64,000 nt of DNA from Erythrobacter sp. QSSC1-22B (lineage in GTDB: Bacteria; Pseudomonadota; Alphaproteobacteria; Sphingomonadales; Sphingomonadaceae). The position numbers were made by a program, and so were the translations under genes. A model generated the notes under the pieces. The model saw only the letters and a program-made list of their open reading frames with translations. It did not search any database and had not been told where the DNA came from. Shown here piece after piece: positions 33,647 to 42,275 of the stretch (the first letter of the stretch is position 1; each line of letters opens with the position of its first letter). The stretch is taken from NCBI RefSeq assembly GCF_001678665.1, contig NZ_LZRP01000011.1:1-64000 (forward strand). Direction: 5' to 3'.

Positions 33647-34402
33647 TCAGATATCGAGATCGATATGCATCGCGTAGGCAAAGCGGTTGCCGGGGTGATG
33701 GCTGACCGAAATTTCGTACAAACGACCCTTGGGGTCAAGATAGCATCGGATGATCCGCAGGACCGGCGTGTCTTCCTCCACTTCCAGCGCGACCGCGGTT
33801 CCGGTATCCGCAGCGACAGCCTGGATATCCTGCGTCACCCGGCCGATGCTGACCCCGGCAAGGCGTTCGATCTGACTGAACAGCGTCCCCGCGGAAAGAT
33901 CGAGCTGATCGATCGCATGGCCCAGCCGTTCATGAAAATAGGCGCGGGTGGTGGCGATGGGCAATGCGTCCGACGGTCTGCGCCGGATACCGTAGAAACA
34001 GCGCCATTGCCCGCTCGCTTCGCCTTCGATCTGATCGCCCACGATGGCCGGCAATGGTCCGCATTCGTGTTCTGCATACACTACCGTACTGTCGCGCGCA
34101 TATTGCAGCAATTCGCCAACATTGCCCATCGGCTGATGCAGCGCACCGCCCCGCGCTGCGGCCGGCTGCACGGTGGTGCCGGAACCGCGCTTGCGGGCGA
34201 TCAGCCCCTCGGCCTGCAGCCGTTTCAACGCTTCGCGAATGGTGAATCGGCTAGCGTGGTAGGTTTCGCACAAGAGGGTTTCGGTGGGAAACTGCCTGCC
34301 GTCGGCATAATCGCCAGCCCCGATCGCATCGCGCAAATCCGCAGCTACCTGAAGATAACGGGGCATCTTGTCGGTCGCAGGAGGCAGGGCGGCATCAGCC
34401 AA
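33647..34402 (-). CDS. GntR-family regulator, HutC subfamily (UTRA domain)
   Basis: A 251-residue GntR regulator. The winged helix-turn-helix (PRYLQVAADLRDAIGAGDY, FPTETLLCETYHASRFTIRE, ALKRLQAEGLIARKRGSGT) spans about residues 14-80. The C-terminal UTRA effector domain contains LFSQIERLAGVSIGRVTQD and ends DPKGRLYEISVSHHPGNRF. UTRA domains bind small acids, amino acids or sugars, often pathway intermediates. It is the only substrate-type repressor inside the island and thus the best candidate for the TTGTCCGGACAA sites, though no copy lies in its own 41-bp upstream gap. The start could be TTG 34402 or ATG 34366. Confidence 0.88.
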   Translation of the reverse strand: MADAALPPATDKMPRYLQVAADLRDAIGAGDYADGRQFPTETLLCETYHASRFTIREALKRLQAEGLIARKRGSGTTVQPAAARGGALHQPMGNVGELLQYARDSTVVYAEHECGPLPAIVGDQIEGEASGQWRCFYGIRRRPSDALPIATTRAYFHERLGHAIDQLDLSAGTLFSQIERLAGVSIGRVTQDIQAVAADTGTAVALEVEEDTPVLRIIRCYLDPKGRLYEISVSHHPGNRFAYAMHIDLDI

Positions 34403-34443
34403 AACAGGGTTCCGATTGCAGTGTGCGGGGGTGTTGCGAGGAT

Positions 34444-35667
34444 ATGAGCGATACCCTGCTTACGCAACTGGCAAACCGGCTTGCCCGGCCGGTGGAACCC
34501 GGCGTCCGGGACCGGGCGCGCCTGCATCTGCTGGATTGGCTTGCGTGCATTGCCGGTGCTCTGCGTACGGAGGCGGGGGCGCTCGGGCGTGCCATCTCGC
34601 CCACCGCGTGGGAAAAATCGACCTATCTGGGCAACGCGCTGGAAATGGACGATGTGCATCGCACGGCATTGCTCCACCCCGGTCCGGTCGTGTGGCCCAC
34701 GGCCCTGTCCTACCCATCCGCATCTTTGGCGGAGCGGCTGAACGCAGGCATTCGCGGATACGAGGCGATGATCGCGATCGGCGGCATGCTGGACGCGCAT
34801 CATTACGCGCATTGGCACCCTACTGGGACGATGGGCGGGTTCGGCGCTGCAGCCGCATTCGGTTCTCTGATCGGGTTCGGTCCGGTGCAATATGCGAATG
34901 CCCTGGCCAACGCCGGTTCGGTTGCCGGCGGTGTCTGGCATATGCGGCACGACGATGTGCTGACCAAGCAATGGCACGTTTATCACGCCGTTCGAACGGG
35001 ACGGGACGCAGTTTTGCATGTGCATTACGGCGCGACCGGACCCGCGGCCTTGTTGGAAGGCCCGCAAGGCGTGTTCGCGGCAATGGCGCGCCAACCGGGG
35101 CCGATGCCCCACGGGAAGGGCTGGTTGATACGCGAAGTCAGCCTGAAACCTTATGCCGCCTGCCGCCATACCCATCCCGCAATCGATGCCGCGATGGAAC
35201 TTCGTGCGGTGGGCAGATTGCAGGCTCCTTTCGAAGTGCAAACCTATGCGGACGCATTGGCGTTTTGCGACCGCCCCGATCCGGTCACGGAACTGGATGC
35301 GAAATTTTCGCTGCAGCACGCGGTGGCAATTGTGTCGGCTGGCAGACATGCAGAACCGTCCGATTTCAGCCTCGGTGCGATCGCCGAACTCGGCTCGCTG
35401 CGCTCACAGGTCACGGTATGCGAAGACCCCGCAATCACGGCGCGCTACCCCGCCCATTTCGGCGCTACGGTCAACGGGTTCGAACTGGTCGATGCGCGCG
35501 GCGATCCGGAACGGCCGATGTCGCGCGAGGACGTGATTACCAAGCTCCGATCGCTTTGCACATGGGGCGGTTTGTCGCCGGAGGAGCCGGACCGGGCGAT
35601 CGCATGCGTGCTCGAAGGCGACGACGCCGAAGCGATCGACCGGATGCTGCAGGATTGGCTGACATGA
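34444..35667 (+). CDS. MmgE/PrpD family protein (copy 1)
   Basis: A 407-residue MmgE/PrpD-family protein. It starts with a helical segment (LARPVEPGVRDRARLHLLDW), includes LGNALEMDDVHRTALLHPG and PTALSYPSASLAERL, and ends in the characteristic MmgE/PrpD C-terminal subdomain with GFELVDARGDPERPMSR. The family contains 2-methylcitrate dehydratase, cis-aconitate decarboxylase and iminodisuccinate epimerase, so tri- or dicarboxylic substrates are likely. The gene starts 41 bp from the divergent GntR start. The immediately following gene is a second member, suggesting a heteromer or successive steps. The active-site chemistry is not readable here. Confidence 0.85.
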   Translation: MSDTLLTQLANRLARPVEPGVRDRARLHLLDWLACIAGALRTEAGALGRAISPTAWEKSTYLGNALEMDDVHRTALLHPGPVVWPTALSYPSASLAERLNAGIRGYEAMIAIGGMLDAHHYAHWHPTGTMGGFGAAAAFGSLIGFGPVQYANALANAGSVAGGVWHMRHDDVLTKQWHVYHAVRTGRDAVLHVHYGATGPAALLEGPQGVFAAMARQPGPMPHGKGWLIREVSLKPYAACRHTHPAIDAAMELRAVGRLQAPFEVQTYADALAFCDRPDPVTELDAKFSLQHAVAIVSAGRHAEPSDFSLGAIAELGSLRSQVTVCEDPAITARYPAHFGATVNGFELVDARGDPERPMSREDVITKLRSLCTWGGLSPEEPDRAIACVLEGDDAEAIDRMLQDWLT

Positions 35668-36971
35668 GCGCGACGGCCGATCTCCTGCGCTTCGCAGCGT
35701 CCGATCATGCGCTGCCCGCCGATGTTCGTAGCGATGCGATCCGCCTGCTAGGCGACACGCTGGCCGTGGGCGCAGCGGCAGTCGGCGCGCCGGGGGAACG
35801 GGCTATCCTGGAAACAGCGCGCGGGTTCGGAAAGGGGGCCGATGCCCGCCTGATCGGGACGGCGGAACGCCTGCCCGCGCCGGGCGCAGCCTTCGTCAAC
35901 GGCTATCGCATCCATTGCCTCGAATGGGATGCTGTGCACGAACCCGCGGTGGTTCATGGGATGAGCGTGGTGACCGCTGCCCTGGCTGCAGCGATCGACC
36001 GGCGTATCGCCGCGGGGGGCGAATGCGATGCCGAAAAAGCGCTGGTAGCGCTGTCAATCGGGGTCGACATCGCGTCCGGCCTGGGTCTGTGCGCCGACAG
36101 CGCGATGCGGTTCTTCCGGCCTGCCGTTACCGGCGTGATGGGGGCGGCGGTGGCGGTCGCCCGGTTCGATGGCTTTTCCATCCCCGATGCGCTCGGGCTG
36201 GCCTATTCCTCCGCAGCCGGAACGATGCAGGCCCATGTGGAAGGCAGCGAAACCCTGCCGTTCCAGATTGCCAACGCCGCGCGAGCGGCGATCACGGCCA
36301 GCGATCTGGCCAGCGCCGGCTTCGGCGGACCGAGGGACGCCCTGGAGGGCCCGTTCGGATATCTGCAACTATTCGAAAGCGGCGATCTGCGGCGCTACAC
36401 CGAAAATTTAGGGAAGGTGTGGCGAATATCCGAAATCAGCGTGAAGCCGTTTCCTTCCGGTCGTGCCAGCCATGCCGCTCTCGGATTGCTGCAGCAGCTA
36501 TCGCTCACCCGCAAACAGGTCCGCGATCTGACGGACATCGAACTTGCTTGTCCACCGCTTATCCGCCGCCTAGTCGATCGGCGCTGGTCGCCGGAAATGA
36601 CGCCCGCCTGGGCCAGGCTGTGTATGCCCTATCTCGTCGCCTTGTTGCTGACGGATGGCCGGATCGATCCACGGCGCTTCACCGCGCAAGACTTCATCGA
36701 TCCCGCGCTGGCGCATATCGCGGCAAAAGTGCGCCTGACCGATGACGGCACTACCGACGGTAACGCCCTATTCCCTCAGGAGCTTACGCTGACAGTCGCG
36801 GATGGGCGGAGACAGAGCCGCGTCATAGCGCACACCTTGGGCAGCCCGGACAACCCACTCGACGCATCGCAGGCAGAAGCGAAACGCGTGCTCGCCAGAG
36901 ACTTGGCGCCCGCCGATGCCGACCCGCGCATATTCGACAACCCCTTGGCCTATTTCGTGGAGCCGCGATGA
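35664..36971 (+). CDS. MmgE/PrpD family protein (copy 2)
   Basis: A 435-residue paralogue. Recognisable are DAIRLLGDTLAVGAAAVGAP, FVNGYRIHCLEWDAVHEPAV (the family's asparagine/aspartate-His region), VHGMSVVTAALAAA and the later VEGSETLPFQIANAARAAI helix. The C-terminal domain has KPFPSGRASHAALGLL. It overlaps the previous gene by ATGA and the next gene (AMP-dependent ligase) by 4 bp. Sequence similarity to copy 1 is limited, so the two probably have distinct roles. The presence of methylcitrate-type enzymes suggests a branched dicarboxylate or tricarboxylate intermediate in this arm. Confidence 0.88.
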   Translation: MSATADLLRFAASDHALPADVRSDAIRLLGDTLAVGAAAVGAPGERAILETARGFGKGADARLIGTAERLPAPGAAFVNGYRIHCLEWDAVHEPAVVHGMSVVTAALAAAIDRRIAAGGECDAEKALVALSIGVDIASGLGLCADSAMRFFRPAVTGVMGAAVAVARFDGFSIPDALGLAYSSAAGTMQAHVEGSETLPFQIANAARAAITASDLASAGFGGPRDALEGPFGYLQLFESGDLRRYTENLGKVWRISEISVKPFPSGRASHAALGLLQQLSLTRKQVRDLTDIELACPPLIRRLVDRRWSPEMTPAWARLCMPYLVALLLTDGRIDPRRFTAQDFIDPALAHIAAKVRLTDDGTTDGNALFPQELTLTVADGRRQSRVIAHTLGSPDNPLDASQAEAKRVLARDLAPADADPRIFDNPLAYFVEPR

Positions 36972-38335
36972 CCTATCCGTCCTATTTCGAAGCCTTCGAT
37001 CCGGCGCAGATGCTCCAGGATTATCCGGTCGGCGCAAAGTTTCTGGATCGGTATCGCACCATGAGCCGGGATGAATTGTTCGGCTTGCAGGATCGGCAGT
37101 TTCGCAAGCTCATGCAGCGCGGTTGGCAATTGCCGTTCTATCGGCGCCTGTGGGGCGCTCAGGGGATCGAACCGGGCGATATTCAAGGCCTTGCCGATAT
37201 CGTCAAACTGCCGGTCTACGACAAAAGCGACCTGATGGCGTCGATTGCCGAACATCCGCCGTTCGGGGATTTTCACGGAATGGGGCCGGCGGCATCGCGA
37301 TCACCGATCGTGTTCCACACCACCAGCGGGACCACCGGGAAACCGCAGGTGCTGATGTTCGGACCCAAGGGCAGGGAAGTCGGCAATCTCCTGGTCGGCC
37401 GGATGTATCGCTGGATGGGCCTGCAATCCGATGACGTGGTGCAATCGGTCTATGGTCACGGTATGATCAACGGCGGCCATTATATCCGCGAGGCGGTGAC
37501 CAAGTTCACCAATTCGATATTCCTTTCCGCCGGAACCGGGATCGAAACCCGCAGCATCAGTCAGGTGCAGCTGATGGCGGACTTCGGCGTGACCTGCCTT
37601 GTCGGCTTCGTGGATTACGTGCGCAAGCTGGCCGCTACGGCAGAGACGGAGAAGCTGTTCGACCAGATAAATATTCGGATGATCATCGGCCACCTGGGAA
37701 CGGAGGATCGCGCCGGTACCGAAGCTGCCTGGCACGGCGCGAAGGCGTTTGACTGGTACGGCGTCGGCGACACCGGGTGCATTGCGGGTGAGGGGCCTGA
37801 ACGCGACGGGCTGTATGTCTGGGAGGATGCCCAATATCTGGAAATTCTTGGCGTCGATGACAGGGCGCCGGTCGAGTCGGGCGACACAGGCGATATGGTG
37901 GTCACATGCCTGTACAAGGACGATATCGCGCCCTGCATCCGTTTCAACACGCACGACATTACGCAGGAGATGGCGGGACGCGGCGACATCGCGTTCAAGC
38001 GGATCACCGGCTTCAAGGGCCGCAGCGACAATATGGTGAAGCTGCGCGGCATCAATGTGTTTCCCCATGCGATCGGCGCGATCATTGAAAACCGTGGCGA
38101 TCTAACCGGCGAATATGTCTGCCATCTAACACGCGATGCGGACCGGAAGGACACCATGCGGGTGACGCTCGAAAGCCGGGGCGGAACCGACGCGGCGGCG
38201 CTTGCCGATCTGTTGAGACGGGGGCTGGGCGTCGAAGTGGATGTGGAACTGGTCGAACCGGGCGGAACCGCTGCCGCGACGGAGATCGACCAGCGCCAGA
38301 AGCCGCTGCGCCTGATCGACGCCCGCAATGCGTGA
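36968..38335 (+). CDS. Phenylacetate-CoA-ligase-like AMP-forming enzyme
   Basis: A 455-residue adenylate-forming enzyme of the PaaK/phenylacetate-CoA ligase type. The P-loop-like motif HTTSGTTGKPQVLMF is at about residues 117-131, and the hinge/adenylation motifs YGVGDTGCIAGEGPE and ITGFKGRSDNMVKLRGINVF are intact. A small C-terminal domain follows. It should activate an aromatic or short-chain acid to its CoA thioester using ATP. The ATG overlaps the MmgE/PrpD stop, and its own stop overlaps the amidase start by 8 bp, showing a coupled operon. It is the only ATP-dependent ligase in the island, complementing three CoA-transferases. Confidence 0.88.
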   Translation: MTYPSYFEAFDPAQMLQDYPVGAKFLDRYRTMSRDELFGLQDRQFRKLMQRGWQLPFYRRLWGAQGIEPGDIQGLADIVKLPVYDKSDLMASIAEHPPFGDFHGMGPAASRSPIVFHTTSGTTGKPQVLMFGPKGREVGNLLVGRMYRWMGLQSDDVVQSVYGHGMINGGHYIREAVTKFTNSIFLSAGTGIETRSISQVQLMADFGVTCLVGFVDYVRKLAATAETEKLFDQINIRMIIGHLGTEDRAGTEAAWHGAKAFDWYGVGDTGCIAGEGPERDGLYVWEDAQYLEILGVDDRAPVESGDTGDMVVTCLYKDDIAPCIRFNTHDITQEMAGRGDIAFKRITGFKGRSDNMVKLRGINVFPHAIGAIIENRGDLTGEYVCHLTRDADRKDTMRVTLESRGGTDAAALADLLRRGLGVEVDVELVEPGGTAAATEIDQRQKPLRLIDARNA

Positions 38336-39503
38336 CATGGTGGACTTGGCCGATCTGAAACGGCGCAATACGCCGTTCAATGCGTTCGTCGATTTCGACG
38401 AACGGGCGCAGGGCGGCAAAGGTTCGCTGTCGGACCTGACCATGGGCGTGAAAGCAAATATCATGGTGCGGGGGCTTCCCTGGACCAGCGGGTTGGCCGC
38501 TTACCGCGATCGGGTGGCGGACCGCGATGCCCATGTAGTGACGTCGCTGCGCCGGGACGGTGCGGCGATCCTGGGCGCCCTCAACATGGAAGAGGCTGCC
38601 TTGGGGGCCAAGACCGACAATCCACATTACGGAGCGACGCAGAATCCGCATCGGATCGGACATTCTCCGGGTGGTTCGTCCGGCGGCAGCGGTGCTTCGG
38701 TGGCGGCGGGACTTTGCGATGCGGCCCTGGGAACGGACACGATGGGTTCGGTGCGCATTCCGGCGGCGCATTGCGGGGTGTACGGGTTCAAACCCGGCAC
38801 CGTCCGTGTCAGCCAGGACGGGCTGGACCCGGCGGATCCCTCGCTTGATGCGATCGGGGTGTTGGCACGGGACATCCTTACGCTGCAGCGAGTAACGCGC
38901 GTGATTTCGGATATCAGCAGCATGCCGGGCAGCGCCGAAACAGCGATCCTCGCGGATCATGGGGTGCCTCTCGATCCGGCGGTTGAGCGTGCCTTCGCCA
39001 GGGTGGTGGACATGCTGCCCGAGCAATGCGCGACCGTCCGGCTCTATCTTCCGCTTTCCCGCATTCGTTTCGCGGGGTTCCGGCAGGTGTCCCAATCGCT
39101 CTACACCCATTTACAAGACGTCGGCGAATTGAGCAAAAGACTGCGCCGATTGCTGACCTTCGGCCCCGATCGGTCCGTCCAGGAGGTTGGCGCCGATCGC
39201 GCCATACTCGGCGCGACACGCGATCGCGTGTCGAGCATTGTCGATAGGCACGGATTCCTGATCATGCCCACCGTTCCCAATCCGCCATTCGCGCACGATA
39301 CCCGCGAACCGGTCGAACAGGCTGATTTCACCTGCCTTGCCAATATCGCCGGACTGCCGGCGATCAGCGTGCCGATGGGCTGGACCGACGGTGGTCTGCC
39401 GCTTGGTGTTCAAGTCGTCGGGCGGATAGGGGCCGAAGCAGAGCTGTTCGCGTTCGCTCGCGATCTCGATGCGAAACTCGGCGCATATCGCGCACCATAC
39501 TGA
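38328..39503 (+). CDS. Amidase-signature enzyme
   Basis: A 391-residue amidase-signature hydrolase. The catalytic Lys is in LTMGVKANI. The cis-Ser lies in SPGGSSGGSGASVAAGL, and the nucleophile Ser is in ALGTDTMGSVRIPA, where a Gly usually precedes the GS pair and a Met occurs instead. The family hydrolyses linear or cyclic amides. It may deaminate an amide released by ring opening, overlapping in role with the isochorismatase and nitrilase-like enzymes. ATG 38328 lies 8 bp inside the ligase gene; a second in-frame ATG is at 38337. It is shorter than most amidases (about 450 residues), with a compact middle. Confidence 0.87.
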   Translation: MRDMVDLADLKRRNTPFNAFVDFDERAQGGKGSLSDLTMGVKANIMVRGLPWTSGLAAYRDRVADRDAHVVTSLRRDGAAILGALNMEEAALGAKTDNPHYGATQNPHRIGHSPGGSSGGSGASVAAGLCDAALGTDTMGSVRIPAAHCGVYGFKPGTVRVSQDGLDPADPSLDAIGVLARDILTLQRVTRVISDISSMPGSAETAILADHGVPLDPAVERAFARVVDMLPEQCATVRLYLPLSRIRFAGFRQVSQSLYTHLQDVGELSKRLRRLLTFGPDRSVQEVGADRAILGATRDRVSSIVDRHGFLIMPTVPNPPFAHDTREPVEQADFTCLANIAGLPAISVPMGWTDGGLPLGVQVVGRIGAEAELFAFARDLDAKLGAYRAPY

Positions 39504-39515
39504 AGGAGAGGAAGC

Positions 39516-39824
39516 ATGCGTATCATCGTCCTGTTTGACCTGAAAGACGGCGTCAGCATTTCCGAATATGAAGACTGGGCCAGAACCCGCGACATTCCGG
39601 GCGTCAACGCTCTGGGCTCGGTTGCGAACTTCTCGATACACAAAGCGGTGGGCGTGTTCGGCGACGACGCCGCGAGCCCGCCCTATCAGTATTTCGAGAT
39701 CATCGACATCGATGCGATGGACGGGTTCGTCGCGGATATCTCGACCGAGGAATTTCAAGCTGCCGCCGCACCGTTTCAGGAATATGCCGCGGACCCCGTG
39801 TTCGTTCTGACGGAAGACCTCTGA
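39516..39824 (+). CDS. RedY/HapK-like alpha-beta barrel protein
   Basis: A 102-residue protein resembling the REDY-like HapK family: MRIIVLFDLKDGVSISEYED, a WARTRDIPGVNALGSVANFS region and YFEIIDIDAMDGFVADI, ending in a helix (EEFQAAAAPFQ) and a short strand. Members are dimeric ferredoxin-like barrels known from prodigiosin-type pathways, where they are thought to bind or condense pyrrole intermediates. AAGGAGAGG precedes the ATG. The role here is unknown, but it may be a stabilising, isomerising or decarboxylating partner of the following dehydrogenase. Confidence 0.75.
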   Translation: MRIIVLFDLKDGVSISEYEDWARTRDIPGVNALGSVANFSIHKAVGVFGDDAASPPYQYFEIIDIDAMDGFVADISTEEFQAAAAPFQEYAADPVFVLTEDL

Positions 39825-40639
39825 TGGCCGGAACGGCGCAAGGGCGGTTCGCCGGCAAGACGGTGGTCGTCACCGGTTCGGGTAAGGACCGGGGGCTGGG
39901 CCAGGGCATTTTGCAGGCGTTTGCCGATGAGGGCGCCCATTGCGTCGTGTCCGACGTGACCATCGATGCGGCGGCCGAGGCGGTCGCCGCGGAACTGCGC
40001 GAACGCGGCGCCGAGGTGGCAACCATAGCGTGCGACGTGTCAGATGCCGGAGATTGCCGCGCGCTGGTCGCCCAGGCGGCCGAGCGGTTCGGCGGCGTGG
40101 ACGTGTTCGTCAACAATGCCGGTATCGGCTTCAAGATGAAGCCTTTGCTCGAAGTCGATACGGTCGACGAATGGGACCAGGTGCTGGCGGTCAATCTGTC
40201 GGGCGCATTCTATTGCACGCAGGCGGCGGCACGGCAGATGGTGGAACAAAAGCGGGGCGGAAGGATCATCAATATCGCGAGCCAGGCCGCCAAGACCGGG
40301 TTTCCGCATCTGCCGGCCTATGTTTCGTCCAAGCATGGCATGATTGGGCTCACCCGGGCCAGTGCGGTTGAGCTGGGCACGCATGGCATAACCGTGAACG
40401 CGATCTGCCCCAACCACGTCACCACCGGGCTGGGCGCGCAGCAGAATGCGTATTTTTCCAAGCTGCTCGGTTTCGATAATGTGGACGCATACCTGGCAAG
40501 CATGAGCGCGAAGAACCCGATGGGCCGACCGGGCCTGCCGGCCGATACGGCTGCGGCCTGCCTCTGGCTGGCAAGCGCGGATGCGTTCTATGTGACGGGC
40601 GAGGCGCTGAACGTGAGCGGCGGGGAGGAAATGCACTGA
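39824..40639 (+). CDS. Short-chain dehydrogenase/reductase (SDR)
   Basis: A 271-residue classical SDR. NAD(P) binding is shown by VVVTGSGKDRGLGQGI, DVSDAGDCRALVA and FVNNAGIGF. The catalytic Ser is in INIASQAAKTG and the Tyr/Lys in YVSSKHG. The end is LNVSGGEEM. It should oxidise a hydroxyl or reduce a ketone of a pathway intermediate. The ATG overlaps the RedY-like stop, and its own stop overlaps the next gene start. Substrate cannot be assigned from motifs alone. Confidence 0.92.
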   Translation: MAGTAQGRFAGKTVVVTGSGKDRGLGQGILQAFADEGAHCVVSDVTIDAAAEAVAAELRERGAEVATIACDVSDAGDCRALVAQAAERFGGVDVFVNNAGIGFKMKPLLEVDTVDEWDQVLAVNLSGAFYCTQAAARQMVEQKRGGRIINIASQAAKTGFPHLPAYVSSKHGMIGLTRASAVELGTHGITVNAICPNHVTTGLGAQQNAYFSKLLGFDNVDAYLASMSAKNPMGRPGLPADTAAACLWLASADAFYVTGEALNVSGGEEMH

Positions 40640-41523
40640 TGACCCCCGGACCCATCCTGCCCGAGGAACGCATCGATTGGCCCGGCGGCGCGAAGCTGGC
40701 GCTGAGCGTGGTGGTCAATGTCGAGGAAGGCAGCGAGATGACCATCGCCCGGGGCGACCGGGGGATGGAGCCGGTGGACGAGCTGGGCGTGTTCGTAAAA
40801 TCGAACATTCGCAACTATTCCAACGAATCCAATTACCTCTATGGCATCAAGGCCGGCGCGCCGCGGATCGTGAAGCTGCTGCAACGCTACGATATGATGG
40901 CGAGCTGGACCGTGGCGGCGCTGGCGCTGGAAAACCATCCGGACATCGCCCGCGCTATCGTGGAGCTGCGCCACGAACCGGTCAGCCATGGCTGGCGTTG
41001 GGTCCACCAGTTCAAGATGGACGAGGACGCCGAGCGCGCATTCATCCGCAGGGCGGTCGCCAGTATCGAGAAAACCTGCGGGATGCGTCCCTATGGTTGG
41101 CTCAGCCGTTACCTGCTGACCGACAACACCCGGCGCCTGCTGTCGGAAGAGGGCTTCCTCTATCACATGGACGATTATTCGGGCGACATTCCGTTTTGGG
41201 ATCGGGAGACGATACCGGGAAAGCCGATGTGCATCGTGCCCTACCAGCTCGACAACAACGACATGAAGATGTGGACCGATCCCGCGCTGACGCCCGATCA
41301 ATGGCTCGGCTATGCCAAGGCGAATTTCGATCAGCTTTACCGGGAGGGGGAAGAGGGCAACCCCAAGATGATGAGCGTGGGCCTCCACCTGCGCATCGTC
41401 GGGCGTCCGGGACGAATCTGGGCGCTGGAGGAGTTCTTTCGGCATGTTCGGGCTCACGATGAAGTCTGGATCGCCACGCGCAGGCAGATTGCCGACCACT
41501 TCATGACGCAGCAGGCCGCGTGA
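40639..41523 (+). CDS. Polysaccharide-deacetylase-fold protein, allantoinase PuuE-like (copy 3)
   Basis: A 294-residue NodB-fold protein, the closest of the three island copies to allantoinase PuuE. Its His motif is PVSHGWRWVHQF, nearly the PuuE signature, with LSVVVNVEEGSE at the first motif and RPYGWLSRYLLTDNTRRLL in the middle. PuuE-type allantoinases are metal-independent cyclic amidohydrolases that open the hydantoin ring of allantoin. The gene is flanked by an SDR and an enoyl-CoA-hydratase-like gene, not purine genes, so another cyclic amide is expected. There is no signal peptide. Copies 1 and 2 lie in the operon at 11.8-13.6 kb. Confidence 0.87.
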   Translation: MTPGPILPEERIDWPGGAKLALSVVVNVEEGSEMTIARGDRGMEPVDELGVFVKSNIRNYSNESNYLYGIKAGAPRIVKLLQRYDMMASWTVAALALENHPDIARAIVELRHEPVSHGWRWVHQFKMDEDAERAFIRRAVASIEKTCGMRPYGWLSRYLLTDNTRRLLSEEGFLYHMDDYSGDIPFWDRETIPGKPMCIVPYQLDNNDMKMWTDPALTPDQWLGYAKANFDQLYREGEEGNPKMMSVGLHLRIVGRPGRIWALEEFFRHVRAHDEVWIATRRQIADHFMTQQAA

Positions 41524-42275
41524 TGCTGCGCCTGGAACATATCGGGCCCATCGCGCATCTGGTGATCGACCGGGCGGATCGCCGGAACGCGTTCGACATG
41601 GAAATGTGGCGGGCCTTTCCAAGCCTGTTGGACGCGGTAATGGCTAGGCCCGGCGTTCGATTGATGATCGTGCGCGCCGCGCGAGCCGGGGTGTTCTGCG
41701 CCGGCGCAGACATTCACGAATTGCTGGCAAACAAGGACGACGCGCGTTGGCGCGCGGCCAACCAGGCGGCGATCAACCAGGTTCAGCATGACTTGGCGCG
41801 GTTCGCTCTGCCGACTGTCGCTTTTGTAGAAGGGGACTGCATCGGCGGGGGGTGCGGGATCGCGATGGCATGCGATATCCGGATCGCCACTGCGGACGCC
41901 CGGTTCGGAATCACGCCTGCAAAGCTGGGTCTGGTATATCCACTGCATGATGTGAAGCTGCTGATCGATCTTGTTGGACCCGGTCAGGCAAAGCGCCTGC
42001 TGTACACCGGCGCGCTGATTTCTGCCGATGAAGCGTGCGCGATCGGTCTGGTCGAGGAAGTCGCCGACAGTCCGGCCGCGCTGGCAGCGCAGATAGCGGC
42101 GGCAAGCCCCGATTCGGTGCGCGAGATAAAGCGGCTGGTCCGCCGCGTTCTGGACGGGCAGGTCGCGGACGACGACGCGACGCGGCGCATCTTCGGCGAA
42201 GCTTTTTCCGGTCCCGATTTCCGGGAAGGAACGACCGCTTTCGTCGAAAAACGCACACCCGAGTTCGGCGCATGA
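41523..42275 (+). CDS. Enoyl-CoA hydratase/isomerase (crotonase) family protein
   Basis: A 250-residue crotonase-fold enzyme. The oxyanion-hole strands VFCAGADIHELL and DCIGGGCGIAMACDIRIA are clear. The two classic glutamates of enoyl-CoA hydratase are not visible: the first region reads GGCGIAMACD, and the second FGITPAKLGLVYPLHD. It is therefore probably not a simple hydratase but another member, such as an isomerase, hydrolase or lyase. The ATG at 41523 overlaps the previous stop (TGATG); a GTG at 41520 is an alternative. It precedes the VOC gene with a 4-bp overlap. Confidence 0.85.
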   Translation: MLRLEHIGPIAHLVIDRADRRNAFDMEMWRAFPSLLDAVMARPGVRLMIVRAARAGVFCAGADIHELLANKDDARWRAANQAAINQVQHDLARFALPTVAFVEGDCIGGGCGIAMACDIRIATADARFGITPAKLGLVYPLHDVKLLIDLVGPGQAKRLLYTGALISADEACAIGLVEEVADSPAALAAQIAAASPDSVREIKRLVRRVLDGQVADDDATRRIFGEAFSGPDFREGTTAFVEKRTPEFGA

